Shown piece after piece: positions 46,611 through 54,999 of a stretch of 64,000 nucleotides of DNA. Made by a program: the position numbers and the translations under genes. Numbering within the stretch: the first letter of the stretch is position 1; each line of letters opens with the position of its first letter. The notes under the pieces were generated by a model that had not been told where the DNA came from, did not search any database, and worked only from the letters and a program-made list of their open reading frames with translations. The stretch comes from Pukyongia sp963768085 (lineage in GTDB: Bacteria > Bacteroidota > Bacteroidia > Flavobacteriales > Flavobacteriaceae), in the NCBI GenBank assembly GCA_963768085.1, contig CAVYGO010000003.1:1798001-1862000 (forward strand). The letters run 5' to 3'.

Positions 46611-48008
46611 TTATTTTTCCGCTACCATAATCTGGTAAAGGGGTGAGGAAGCTTTCGATTCTGAAATTTCTTCCAATCCCGATTGGAAAGGTACTATGGG
46701 GGATGGAGACGGGAATATCTCTGCCAAAGCAGCCGCCAATAAAGGCTCATTTATATCGCCCAGCACACCGAGATTCGAATAATCTTCGTCAAGCATTACG
46801 TCAGGGACCAAACCATCAATAAAATCGGTTACACCATTTGCATTGGCTGTCTTAAATACCAGAGGTAGCATGGCATAGGTGTGATCTGGATTTGCCTGGG
46901 AACGACTGAAATCAGGTGCCGGAGCGTCATATAGTAAAAAGGACGCCTGGAATTTACCAGTGGTGGTACTTCCTACCTGGGTGACATCGATATAAGGATC
47001 GAGACCGTTGATCACCAATTCGCTTGCCGAAGCAGTTCTTCCCGTAGCGATAATGTAAACACGATTTAAGTTCAGGCTGTTAATGGCTTCACCAGTCGAT
47101 ATTGACTGATTGAATAGCCCGTCGCTGGCGTATTCCTGCTGGCGGTCGTCATTCCATTGCTCGGTGTAGAATACCTGTCCGTTAAATTGTCCTGTTATCA
47201 TGCTGGAGAGATCGCTAGCCGTTTCTACGGATCCGCCGCCATTATATCGCAGATCGAGTATTATATCGGTCACTCCATCGGCACTAAATTGCTCAAATGC
47301 CGCATTGAGCTGCGGATCGAAATCACGGGTAAAGGCATTATACATCAAATACCCTACTTTTTGACCTAAAATATCCAGTGTGTTCGCAACAAATATCGGA
47401 TTTTCGGTGTATTGGGCTTTGGTGAGTTCAACGTTATTTCCGGTTGGTGTTACCGTTGTACCGTCGAAAGTAGCTAACCCTATGGTATAAGTATCAGGAG
47501 CAAACAAGCTGTTGAAATTGGTTTCGGTTATCTGGGTGCCGTCTACGGTGTTAAAAATAATTCCTCTGCTCAAACCTTTGGCCTCGGCATCTGTGTTTGG
47601 AAGTACATAACGCACATATCCAAAAACAAGAGCTGGATCCTCGGGATAGCGGACTAAACCGTACTCCATTCCATTGTTTAGTGTAACCCCGGCTAAAGCA
47701 TTTTCCAGGGCTACATAGTCATCCACCAGAATACTGAAGCGATCCTGTGGCGATTTCAGAAAATCAAATAATGTCTCAGGAGAATCGAAAGTGCTTAAAA
47801 AAGCGTCCAGATCACCTTGAGATGCGAAAGCGTCGTTTGCTAGTTCAGGTGTATCCGCCTTATAAAGGTAAAAGAAATTGAGCCCTCGATAGATAAAATT
47901 CTGAATCTCGATTGCTGAAGCTACTCTAATTTCATCGTCTAAATCTTTAAAACAGGAAGTTAGGAGTGTAGCGACCCCTAATACAAGGAGAATAATTTTC
48001 TTTTTCAT
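46611..48008 (-). CDS. S41-family C-terminal processing peptidase, lipoprotein
   Basis: 465 residues from the ATG at complement 48006-48008 (MKKKIILLVLGVATLLTSC, lipobox). An in-frame ATG at 48071 is less likely. A PDZ-like region (about 130-190) precedes the tail-specific protease domain: DIILDLRYNGGG and the nucleophile in GRTASASELVINGL. It cleaves proteins or peptides in the periplasm. Follows the binding-protein gene's promoter region (51 bp) but is upstream of it, so the four genes may be cotranscribed. Divergent from the sigma operon. Confidence 0.88.
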   Translation of the reverse strand: MKKKIILLVLGVATLLTSCFKDLDDEIRVASAIEIQNFIYRGLNFFYLYKADTPELANDAFASQGDLDAFLSTFDSPETLFDFLKSPQDRFSILVDDYVALENALAGVTLNNGMEYGLVRYPEDPALVFGYVRYVLPNTDAEAKGLSRGIIFNTVDGTQITETNFNSLFAPDTYTIGLATFDGTTVTPTGNNVELTKAQYTENPIFVANTLDILGQKVGYLMYNAFTRDFDPQLNAAFEQFSADGVTDIILDLRYNGGGSVETASDLSSMITGQFNGQVFYTEQWNDDRQQEYASDGLFNQSISTGEAINSLNLNRVYIIATGRTASASELVINGLDPYIDVTQVGSTTTGKFQASFLLYDAPAPDFSRSQANPDHTYAMLPLVFKTANANGVTDFIDGLVPDVMLDEDYSNLGVLGDINEPLLAAALAEIFPSPSPIVPFQSGLEEISESKASSPLYQIMVAEK

Positions 48009-48152
48009 AGGAAATTTGATCAAAGCTAACTTGTAAACTCCGAAAATAGGGACATTATTGCAAAAGTTCAACTAATTTGTAACAAAATTGGAAGCGGTTC
48101 GTCGAGATATAAGAACGGTATAACAATTGCAAGTTCGCTAACCAATAAAACC

Positions 48153-48659
48153 ATGAAGCAGAAGGAGTTCTTAACAACTGTAATGCCTTTTAAAGACAAG
48201 CTGTACAGGCTTGCTAAGAGACTGCTTGTGTCGAATGATGAAGCTGAGGATGCCGTTCAGGAGATTTATTTGAAATTATGGAAAGGAAAGGAAAAGATCG
48301 GGAACTATAAGAACCCTGAAGCCTTCGCGATGACGATGACCAAGAATTATTGTCTTGATCGTTTAAAATCGAAACAGGCCGGAAATATGAAGATTGTTCA
48401 CAGCAATTTTCAGAATTCGGAAAATTTAGAAAGGCGGATTGAGGCAAATGATGGAGTTTCGCTGGTTTTTCAAATCATGGAAACCTTACCTGAACAACAA
48501 AAAGTGATCCTTCAGCTAAGAGATGTAGAGCAATATGAATTCGCAGAAATTGCGGAAATGCTCGAAAGTAATGAAACAGCCATCCGTGTCGCCTTGTCGC
48601 GAGCACGTAAAGTTATAAGAGAAGAAATGATTAAAAAATACAATTATGGAATCAGCTAG
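48153..48659 (+). CDS. RNA polymerase ECF sigma factor
   Basis: 168 residues with region 2 (SNDEAEDAVQEIYLKLWKGKEKIGNYKNPEAFAMTMTKN) and region 4 (LPEQQKVILQLRDVEQYEFAEIAEML). It overlaps the next gene by 14 bases and starts an operon with a likely anti-sigma protein and two DUF4252 genes. Divergent from the S41 peptidase gene. Confidence 0.92.
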   Translation: MKQKEFLTTVMPFKDKLYRLAKRLLVSNDEAEDAVQEIYLKLWKGKEKIGNYKNPEAFAMTMTKNYCLDRLKSKQAGNMKIVHSNFQNSENLERRIEANDGVSLVFQIMETLPEQQKVILQLRDVEQYEFAEIAEMLESNETAIRVALSRARKVIREEMIKKYNYGIS

Positions 48660-49119
48660 CATTGAAAGGTTATTGGACGCTTATTTCGAAGGGAATACCA
48701 CCCTGGCGGAGGAAGCAACCTTGAGAGACTATTTTACCCAGGGAGAAGTGGCCGCACATTTGGAATCCTTTGCACCGATGTTTAAGGGTTTTGTTCAAGC
48801 CAAAGAGGAGGTATCGGTAAAGGAAGTAACACTTCCGGAATCCGGAATCAAAATTAAGAGCTGGTGGTACAGTATCGCAGCAACTTTTTTGGTGGCCGTT
48901 ACGGTAGGAAGCATTGTATTCTCTAATTCAGGCCTCTCTAATGAAGAACAGGAAGCGCTTGCAGCTATCAAGGAAACCAAAGAAGCCATGATGCTGCTAT
49001 CTTCAAATCTAAATAAAGGAACCGAAAATGTGGCTTTGTTAAGCGAATTCTCAAAAGGGACCTCAAATATTAAGCACATCAATCAATTTACAGAAACTAA
49101 AAACAGAATTTTAAAATAA
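48646..49119 (+). CDS. Membrane protein, putative anti-sigma factor
   Basis: 157 residues: a soluble N-terminal part beginning ERLLDAYFEGNTTLAEEATLRDYFTQGEV (the FEGxTTxxEExxLRxYF pattern occurs in Bacteroidetes proteins next to ECF sigmas), then one transmembrane helix (about 72-89) and an extracytoplasmic tail. Overlaps the sigma gene by 14 bases, which implies coupling. Anti-sigma function is inferred. Confidence 0.72.
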   Translation: MESASIERLLDAYFEGNTTLAEEATLRDYFTQGEVAAHLESFAPMFKGFVQAKEEVSVKEVTLPESGIKIKSWWYSIAATFLVAVTVGSIVFSNSGLSNEEQEALAAIKETKEAMMLLSSNLNKGTENVALLSEFSKGTSNIKHINQFTETKNRILK

Positions 49120-49136
49120 GAACCTTAAAAACAAGC

Positions 49137-49673
49137 ATGATGAAAAATTTAGCAATAATACTATTAATAATGATCGCACCCTTTGCCGGCTTTGCGCAGG
49201 GAGAATTCGATTCATATGAAAATGAAAAAGACGTGACCTCGGTGGTTGTGACCAAAAATATGTTCAAACTATTAGCCGAGATCGACCTGGAATCTGATGA
49301 CCCGGAAGTTAAAGATTACCTGGAACTGGTGAATAACCTCGATAATATCAAGATCTTTATCACAGACAGCGATGCCGTAGCCAAGCGCATGGCAGCCGAT
49401 GTTAAGCGATATATTGGGTCATCGAAAGGGCTTAATGAACTAATGCGTGTAAAGGACGAAGAGAAGAACATCAAGTTTTACTCAAAAGAGGGTAAGAGCT
49501 CCAGTTTTGTGAGTGAATTGCTGATGTTCATGGAAGGTGATATCGACGGAAAAGAAGGAACCATGATCATGAGTATCACGGGTAATATCGATCTTAAGAA
49601 GATATCCAAACTCACGAAAGACCTGAATGTACCTGGAAGTGATGAATTAAAGAACATCGATAAAAAACAATAA
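49137..49673 (+). CDS. DUF4252 protein
   Basis: 178 residues with a signal peptide (to about residue 20, FAGFAQ). The body matches DUF4252: TSVVVTKNMFKLLAEIDLE, YLELVNNLDNIKIF, then IMSITGNIDLKKISKLT. The function is unknown; the family is regularly found in pairs downstream of an ECF sigma in Flavobacteriia. Next gene begins 1 bp after the stop. Confidence 0.82.
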   Translation: MMKNLAIILLIMIAPFAGFAQGEFDSYENEKDVTSVVVTKNMFKLLAEIDLESDDPEVKDYLELVNNLDNIKIFITDSDAVAKRMAADVKRYIGSSKGLNELMRVKDEEKNIKFYSKEGKSSSFVSELLMFMEGDIDGKEGTMIMSITGNIDLKKISKLTKDLNVPGSDELKNIDKKQ

Positions 49674-49674
49674 T

Positions 49675-50271
49675 ATGGTACTGGTACGATTTTTAATAGG
49701 ACTAAGCCTGGCCGCTATTTCACTAGTGAGCTGTGCCGACGGATCATCGCTACAGCGATACCTGGTAGACAAACAGGATGACGATAAATTCCTTAAAGTG
49801 GATATAGCCACCAGTCTTTTAGAGAGTGATGATGCCGATTTCACTGAGGAGCAGAAAGAGATCTTAAGCACCATAAAAAAAGTAAACGTGGTGGCATTCC
49901 CCTTAAAAGGGAAGAATGCAGCAGATTATGAGGCTGAACGAGCAGAATTAGCAAAAATACTCGATAATGAAAAGTATGTGTTGTTGGGTAAGGTTAGCTC
50001 TAACGGAAGTATGATGACCATGAAGTATATGGGAGAAGAGGATGCGATCGACGAAGTAATCATTTTCGCTAGTGATGATGAAAGAGGATTTGCTGTATTC
50101 CGATTACTGGGAGACAATATGAAGCCCGGACAGATGCTCAAACTTATGAATTCTATCAATAGTGGGGACTTCGATGTATCTGCTTTAAACGGAATTGGAG
50201 ACATGTTCAGTGATAATCGCACAGATGGCGATGAAATAATCGATGAAATAAAAGATGAATTAGCAGATTAA
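49675..50271 (+). CDS. DUF4252 lipoprotein, paralogue of the upstream gene
   Basis: 198 residues with lipobox LVSC (Cys20) and the DUF4252 pattern (FLKVDIATSLLE, LSTIKKVNVVAF, DEVIIFASDDERGFAVFRLLGD). Exported, outer-membrane or periplasmic. Last gene of the sigma operon, followed by a terminator at 50288-50317. Confidence 0.83.
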   Translation: MVLVRFLIGLSLAAISLVSCADGSSLQRYLVDKQDDDKFLKVDIATSLLESDDADFTEEQKEILSTIKKVNVVAFPLKGKNAADYEAERAELAKILDNEKYVLLGKVSSNGSMMTMKYMGEEDAIDEVIIFASDDERGFAVFRLLGDNMKPGQMLKLMNSINSGDFDVSALNGIGDMFSDNRTDGDEIIDEIKDELAD

Positions 50272-50287
50272 ATTTGCTTCATGTAGG

Positions 50288-50317
50288 AAAAAGGCTTCAT
50301 TTTATGGAGCCTTTTTT
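50288..50317 (+). terminator. Rho-independent terminator of the sigma-DUF4252 operon
   Basis: AAGGCTTC/GGAGCCTT hairpin followed by a T run. The sequence after it (GTTTTTGGTCGAAAAC) recurs after the terminators of the tandem RNA units. Confidence 0.9.
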
Positions 50318-50347
50318 GTTTTTGGTCGAAAACAAATTTTCAAATCC

Positions 50348-50377
50348 TTGTTATTTAGGTCTTTGGGTTTACATTTG
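50348..50377 (+). promoter_or_regulatory. Promoter of the first tandem RNA unit
   Basis: TTG (50348-50350), a 19-bp spacer and TACATTTG (50370-50377): consensus Bacteroidetes promoter placed about 14 bp before the first hairpin. Confidence 0.7.
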
Positions 50378-50383
50378 AGTATA

Positions 50384-50497
50384 ACACTTAGGAAGGGTTT
50401 AATTCAGATCCCCGCATTTAAAACCTTCCTCACAACCAGAGATCTCATACGTTGAGTTAGGTTGTAGAATATAAGGCTCCCTTCGGGGGGCCTTTTT
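50384..50497 (+). ncRNA. Tandem structured small RNA, copy 1
   Basis: About 110 nt with three hairpins: GGAAGGGTTT (50391-50400) with AAAACCTTCC (50420-50429); ACAACC with GGTTGT enclosing a nested CTCA/TGAG stem; and a terminator hairpin (GGCTCCC/GGGGGCC) with T6. No reading frame of note. Two further copies follow at a spacing of about 180 bp. Similar in kind to short structured RNAs reported from Flavobacteria (Flavo-1, 6S-Flavo), but membership cannot be tested here. Confidence 0.72.
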
Positions 50498-50564
50498 TGT
50501 TTTTGGTCGAAAACCAATGTACCAAATTATGATATGGTACACTTTGGATTAAAATTTGTTTAAT

Positions 50565-50679
50565 AGATCGTGGAAGGGGTTAATATAGATCCCCGCAATT
50601 AAAACCTTCCCGTCAACCAGAGACCTCATTAGTTGAGATAGGTTGTAGCATATGAGGCTCCTTTCGAGGAGCCTTTTTT
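50565..50679 (+). ncRNA. Tandem structured small RNA, copy 2
   Basis: Second copy: GGAAGGGGTT...AAAACCTTCC, CAACC...GGTTG with nested CTCA/TGAG and different loop (TTAGT), and terminator AGGCTCC/GGAGCCT with T6. An AAAATTTG element (50551-50558) stands where copy 1 has its -7 box. Differences from copy 1 fall mostly in loops, while stems are kept. Confidence 0.72.
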
Positions 50680-50744
50680 ACAATTCATCGAAAACCAATC
50701 TGCAAACTATAATAAGGCACACTTTGGACTAAAATTTGTTTAAT

Positions 50745-50861
50745 GGATCGTGGAAGGGGTTAATATCGTCCCCCGCAATTAAAACCTTCCCGACAACCAG
50801 AGATCTCACAAGATGAGTTAGGTTGAAGAATCTAAAGACTCCCTTAAGGGAGTCTTTTTTG
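50745..50861 (+). ncRNA. Tandem structured small RNA, copy 3
   Basis: Third copy, closest to copy 2 over the upstream part (ACTTTGGACTAAAATTTGTTTAAT-like). The terminator stem changed on both sides: GACTCCC pairs with GGGAGTC where copy 2 has GGCTCC/GGAGCC, a compensatory change. Nested stem CTCA/TGAG kept with loop CAAGA. Confidence 0.72.
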
Positions 50862-50939
50862 TTTTTGGTCGAAAACAAATTTTGAAGTGCAGATAAATAG
50901 TGGTTTAGCCATAAACTTGTAGAACTAAAGAATTGCTAG

Positions 50940-51046
50940 TTGTTTATCTATCCCCTAAACATTAGCATAAGTCGGCCGGAGATCTTCAAGTATACTGGAG
51001 TAGGTCGCAGTTAAAAGACCCTGATTTAGATTGGGGTCTTTTTTTA
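50940..51046 (+). ncRNA. Diverged fourth copy of the tandem small RNA
   Basis: The central hairpin is recognisable: CGGCC-GGAGATCTTCA...TGGAGTAGGTCG. The outer stem CAACC/GGTTG of the other copies is replaced by CGGCC/GGTCG, so pairing is preserved. The terminator is AGACCC/GGGTCT with T8, overlapping the stop of the convergent purB gene. The first hairpin of the other copies is not conserved. Upstream 50880-50940 holds no clear promoter. Confidence 0.5.
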
Positions 51047-52387
51047 TATCCCTGTATAATTCGATGGACTTATTTGCCGAAGTTCTTCCTTAATCGCTTC
51101 GGAAATGTCCAGCGTACCAATAAAATCCTGTATGGAATCGCGAGTGATAGCTTCATTGGTCCTGGTAAGGCCTTTTAAAGCCTCGTACGGATTTGGATAG
51201 CCTTCGCGTCTTAAGATGGTTTGAATAGCCTCCGCGACGACCGCCCAGTTGTTTTCCAGGTCTTCCTTAAACTTGGCTTCATTCAGTAATAATTTATTCA
51301 ATCCTTTAAGTGTGGATTGAAATCCGATAATAGTATGTCCCAAAGGTACTCCGATGTTCCGAAGCACTGTACTATCTGTAAGGTCCCGTTGTAATCGGCT
51401 TACTGGAAGCTTTGCCGAAAGATGTTCAAATACGGCATTAGCCATTCCAAGATTTCCTTCGCTATTCTCAAAGTCGATAGGATTCACTTTATGCGGCATG
51501 GCCGAAGATCCTATTTCCCCTTTTTTAATTTTCTGTTTGAAATAATCCATGGACACATAGGTCCAGATATCACGATCCAGGTCGATCAAAATGGTGTTGA
51601 TACGTTTCAGACAGTCGAACAAAGCTGCCATATGATCGTAATGCTCGATCTGCGTAGTAGGGAAGGAGTGATGCAATCCCAATTTCTCCTGAACGAACTG
51701 AGTCGCAAACGCCTTCCAGTCGAAGTCCGGATATGCCACCTTATGTGCATTGAAATTTCCTGTAGCCCCGCCGAATTTTGCAGCACTCTTTATATCGTTA
51801 AGTAAGTCGAATTGTTCTTCCAGTCGCACGACAAATACTTCTATCTCCTTTCCAAGACGTGTTGGTGAGGCAGGCTGGCCATGCGTTCGTGCAAGCATAG
51901 AAACGTTAGCCCATTCGGCAGATAGTCCCTTTAATTTATCCTTTACTTCAAAGAACCCGGGAACATAGACCTCGTTCATGGCATCTTTTAGTGATAGCGG
52001 GATGGCGGTATTATTTATATCCTGGGATGTTAATCCGAAATGAATAAACTCCTTGTATTTCTGAAGACCCAGCGCGTTGAATTCTTCTTTGATGAAATAT
52101 TCAACAGCTTTTACATCGTGATTTGTAACTGCCTCTGTCTTTTTTATGCGTTGCGCATCTTCGGAAGAGAATTCAGTATACAAATTTCTTAATTCTGAAA
52201 ATTTTGAGCTGTCGAAATCCTTTAGTTGGGGTAGTGGTAGCTCCACCAATGCGATAAAATACTCTATCTCCACCTGGACCCTGTATTTGATAAGGGCTTC
52301 TTCCGAAAAGAATGGAACCAACGATTGCGTTTTAGATGCGTAACGTCCGTCGATGGGTGAAATTGCCTGTAGTGCGCGGGATGACAT
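51044..52387 (-). CDS. purB: Adenylosuccinate lyase
   Basis: Acts twice in purine synthesis: SAICAR to AICAR plus fumarate, and adenylosuccinate to AMP plus fumarate. 447 residues of the fumarase/aspartase superfamily; the signature loop GSSAMPHKVNPIDFENSEGN (about 297-316) carries the catalytic serine, and TSQDINNTA and RTHGQPASPT are present. A TATCTTTG -7 element lies at complement 52408-52415. Terminus overlaps the end of the fourth RNA unit's terminator. Confidence 0.95.
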   Translation of the reverse strand: MSSRALQAISPIDGRYASKTQSLVPFFSEEALIKYRVQVEIEYFIALVELPLPQLKDFDSSKFSELRNLYTEFSSEDAQRIKKTEAVTNHDVKAVEYFIKEEFNALGLQKYKEFIHFGLTSQDINNTAIPLSLKDAMNEVYVPGFFEVKDKLKGLSAEWANVSMLARTHGQPASPTRLGKEIEVFVVRLEEQFDLLNDIKSAAKFGGATGNFNAHKVAYPDFDWKAFATQFVQEKLGLHHSFPTTQIEHYDHMAALFDCLKRINTILIDLDRDIWTYVSMDYFKQKIKKGEIGSSAMPHKVNPIDFENSEGNLGMANAVFEHLSAKLPVSRLQRDLTDSTVLRNIGVPLGHTIIGFQSTLKGLNKLLLNEAKFKEDLENNWAVVAEAIQTILRREGYPNPYEALKGLTRTNEAITRDSIQDFIGTLDISEAIKEELRQISPSNYTGI

Positions 52388-52407
52388 AGGTTGTTTAATT
52401 AAAGATG

Positions 52408-52415
52408 CAAAGATA
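52408..52415 (-). promoter_or_regulatory. -7 promoter element of purB
   Basis: TATCTTTG on the minus strand, 21 bp before the purB start codon. Confidence 0.45.
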
Positions 52416-52453
52416 AGGTTTCTTGCTGGAAATGTGAAGCCCGAATTTGGAAG

Positions 52454-53026
52454 TCAGGAATTGAATTTGGCGATTTGTTCCAGTGTCTTCTTAGCCCTGG
52501 ATTTATATCCGGCGCTGCCCGCGTGTATTCTCTCCTGAAGTATTTGTTCCAATTCCGAGTGGATCCAGTCGTATTGTGTTCCGAGGTAATAAAGGCAGGT
52601 CATGGCGCGTACCTGGCAAGCCACCTTCTGATCCGTGATCAACCAATCGAATGAACATTCGATCATTATTAATTTGTGTTCTTCCGTGAGGTACTTATGA
52701 AGCTCCGGATCTTGCTTTTTATAATACCGAATGCACAAGCGTTCACAAATGTGTGCCATGGGCCTTGCGATCTGATCGAGATTTACGGTTGGTAACTTTT
52801 CGAAGAAATAATCGAAATAAAGATATAAATAGCCGGGTTCTTCAATGAATACAAACTCGAATGCCCAGGCGGCTTTATACGATAGTTCCGAGGTATCCTC
52901 GAAACAATATCGCAGAAGCTCCGGGATACAGTCCGGATGATCCCTAACCCAATGCGCTGCTTTCAGCCGGTTAGAACGGTAAGCACGATGGTAGCTTAGT
53001 TGTTGTGCCAATGCTGAATTTGCCAT
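52454..53026 (-). CDS. HEAT-repeat-like helical protein, often mislabelled as adenylosuccinate lyase
   Basis: 190 residues, all-helical, with aromatic-rich helix pairs resembling HEAT/ARM repeats (IPELLRYCFEDTSELSYKAAWAFEFVF, HICERLCIRYYKKQ, YKSRAKKTLEQIAKF). No lyase motif is present although homologues are often given that name because they neighbour purB. Its ATG overlaps the sirtuin stop by one base (TAATG), so the two are coupled. Function unknown; a protein-binding role is plausible. Confidence 0.7.
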   Translation of the reverse strand: MANSALAQQLSYHRAYRSNRLKAAHWVRDHPDCIPELLRYCFEDTSELSYKAAWAFEFVFIEEPGYLYLYFDYFFEKLPTVNLDQIARPMAHICERLCIRYYKKQDPELHKYLTEEHKLIMIECSFDWLITDQKVACQVRAMTCLYYLGTQYDWIHSELEQILQERIHAGSAGYKSRAKKTLEQIAKFNS

Positions 53027-53709
53027 TATAATTCTGTATTTCGGATCATCTCGACCACCTTGGGAACACCAGCTGTTGCAGTTTCGGCAAGTACCTTGAT
53101 TCGGTGAGAATTCGATATGGATGGGTTGGGATCGACAAAATAAATGGATGCGTTCGATTTTGCGTACTGGATGAGTCCGGCAGCCGGATACACCTGCATG
53201 GAGGTGCCTACAATGATCAGGATATCGGATACCTGGACCAGTTCGATGGCCACGCCCATTTTAGGTACTGCTTCTCCGAACCATACAATATGGGGGCGTA
53301 ATTGGTGATTGTGGTCACATAAATCGCCAACATTGAGATCATCATGCCAGTCTAAAATAAGATCTTCATCGAAGGTACTCCGTACTTTCAGTAATTCACC
53401 GTGTAAATGAACCACTCTTGTACTTCCTGCTCGTTCGTGGAGATCATCGACATTTTGTGTAATAACCACCACCTCATATTCACTTTCCAATGCTGCCAGT
53501 GCCTTGTGGGCGTAATTCGGACTTACTTTATGCAGCTGCCTTCGACGCTGGTTGTAAAAATCCAATACGAGTTCCGGATCTTTGGCAAAGCCCTGGGGAG
53601 AGGCAACTTCCATAACATCATGTCCTTCCCAGAGTCCATTACTGTCCCTGAAGGTTTTCAATCCGCTTTCGGCACTTATCCCGGCCCCGGTGAGTACTGC
53701 TATTTTCAT
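53026..53709 (-). CDS. cobB: NAD-dependent protein deacylase (sirtuin, class III type)
   Basis: 227 residues with GAGISAESGLKTFRD (NAD binding), TQNVDDLHERAG and HLHGE (catalytic His). The YNQR motif in FYNQRRRQ matches the Tyr-x-x-Arg pair of SIRT5-like desuccinylases, so acyl groups with acidic tails may be removed. The zinc-binding module lacks the four cysteines (only one Cys, in GDLCDHN), as is often the case in Bacteroidota members. Coupled to the downstream HEAT-like gene. Confidence 0.88.
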   Translation of the reverse strand: MKIAVLTGAGISAESGLKTFRDSNGLWEGHDVMEVASPQGFAKDPELVLDFYNQRRRQLHKVSPNYAHKALAALESEYEVVVITQNVDDLHERAGSTRVVHLHGELLKVRSTFDEDLILDWHDDLNVGDLCDHNHQLRPHIVWFGEAVPKMGVAIELVQVSDILIIVGTSMQVYPAAGLIQYAKSNASIYFVDPNPSISNSHRIKVLAETATAGVPKVVEMIRNTEL

Positions 53710-53775
53710 AATCTAAAAGTAAATGAATTTAGTGTTTTTAAGAAAAAATATATCTTAGCTTAAACAACTTTTTTT

Positions 53776-54432
53776 TTGGATACAACCCTGTTCGAATATT
53801 TACAATCGTATTTAACCGATCGCCGTAAACAGCTTTTCAAAGAGGTACTGGCACAGCGAACGCGGCATTTTACGGTGGTGACCGAAGATGTGTATCAATT
53901 ACATAACACCAGTGCCGTGATGCGTTCCTGTGACGTTTTCGGGATACAGGATCTCCATGTAGTGGAGGAACTCAAAGGGAAACGGGTTGATAAGGAAATC
54001 GCCATGGGAGCTCAGAAATGGGTGAGCCTTCATCGATATGATACCATTAAAAGCTGTATGGATTCATTAAGAACGGAAGGCTACCAGTTGATCGCTACCT
54101 CGCCGCATAATGATTCTACGCTGCTTCAGGATTTCGATATAAGCAGGAAAACGGCTTTCTTCTTCGGAAAAGAGGATGTGGGTCTTAGTAATACCGTCTT
54201 GGAAAACGCGGATGGTTTTTTAAAGATACCTATGTACGGATTTACCGAGAGTTTGAATATCTCGGTTTCGGCAGCCATTATCCTTCAGGATGTGGTTTCC
54301 CGTATGCGACAAGAAGGCCTTTCCTGGCAACTTTCAGAAGAAGAAATAAAACAGCTGGAAATGGAATGGACGCAACGCACCATTAAAAGTGTAGAAGAGA
54401 TCATAGATCACTATTATAAAAATAAAATTTAG
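53776..54432 (+). CDS. trmH: tRNA (guanosine-2'-O-)-methyltransferase, TrmH-like SpoU family
   Basis: 218 residues. SPOUT methyltransferase with the knot motifs AVMRSCDVFGIQDLHVVE (motif 1), FFFGKEDVGLSNTVLENAD (motif 2) and KIPMYGFTESLNISVSAAIILQD (motif 3). It methylates G18 in tRNA by family resemblance. The start is TTG at 53776 (MDTTLFEYL); no ATG is suitable. Divergent from the sirtuin gene. Confidence 0.87.
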   Translation: MDTTLFEYLQSYLTDRRKQLFKEVLAQRTRHFTVVTEDVYQLHNTSAVMRSCDVFGIQDLHVVEELKGKRVDKEIAMGAQKWVSLHRYDTIKSCMDSLRTEGYQLIATSPHNDSTLLQDFDISRKTAFFFGKEDVGLSNTVLENADGFLKIPMYGFTESLNISVSAAIILQDVVSRMRQEGLSWQLSEEEIKQLEMEWTQRTIKSVEEIIDHYYKNKI

Positions 54433-54465
54433 TAAATTTAGAAACTAACTAATAATCAAATTGTT

Positions 54466-54990
54466 ATGTATATTTTCTTAAGTATTCTCGGGGCCATAGC
54501 AGCTATTTTCATTATCCTGATACTGGTAGCACCAAAAAAATATCATGTAAAAAGAACTTTAGTTATCGACAGGGCACTGCCCGACGTTTTTCAATATATA
54601 AAATATGTAAAAAATCAGGATCACTGGTCGCCATGGAAAAAGAAAGATCCCAATATGAAGCAAACTTTTACGGGTGAAGATGGTGCAGTTGGTTTTATCT
54701 CGCAATGGGAAGGAAATAAAGATGTTGGAACCGGGGAGCAGGAAATAAAGAACATCTTAGAAAACAAACGACTGGAAACTGAACTGCGCTTTTTCAAACC
54801 CTGGAAATCGCAGAGTGATGCTTATATTCAGGTGGACAAAGCAGATGGTGGTACTAAGGTTACCTGGGGATTTTCCGGCGATAATAAGGTTCCGTTCAAT
54901 GTTATGATGTTGTTTATGAATATGGACAAGGCCGTTGGAAATGACTTCGAAGAAGGACTAACCGATCTGAAAAAGATATTAGAATCGTAA
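54466..54990 (+). CDS. SRPBCC-family protein with N-terminal membrane helix
   Basis: 174 residues: a transmembrane helix (about 3-22), then a START-like SRPBCC domain (VKRTLVIDRALPDVFQYIKYVKNQDHWSPWKKKDPN, KVTWGFSGDNKVPFN). The fold binds hydrophobic ligands; the ligand here is unknown. It precedes the VOC gene by 9 bp; both may share a transcript with trmH (33 bp). Confidence 0.8.
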   Translation: MYIFLSILGAIAAIFIILILVAPKKYHVKRTLVIDRALPDVFQYIKYVKNQDHWSPWKKKDPNMKQTFTGEDGAVGFISQWEGNKDVGTGEQEIKNILENKRLETELRFFKPWKSQSDAYIQVDKADGGTKVTWGFSGDNKVPFNVMMLFMNMDKAVGNDFEEGLTDLKKILES

Positions 54991-54999
54991 ATTAATCGT

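Noticed and set aside
46560..46611. Cobalamin riboswitch before the BtuF-like gene
   Set aside because: Only about 50 bp separate it from the S41 gene and no B12-box-like sequence is visible.
50317..50880. CRISPR array in the repeated intergenic region
   Set aside because: Units are about 180 bp with internal hairpins and terminators; there are no short direct repeats with uniform spacers and no cas genes.
52454..53026. Second adenylosuccinate lyase
   Set aside because: No lyase signature; it is helical and HEAT-like, and the true purB lies next to it.
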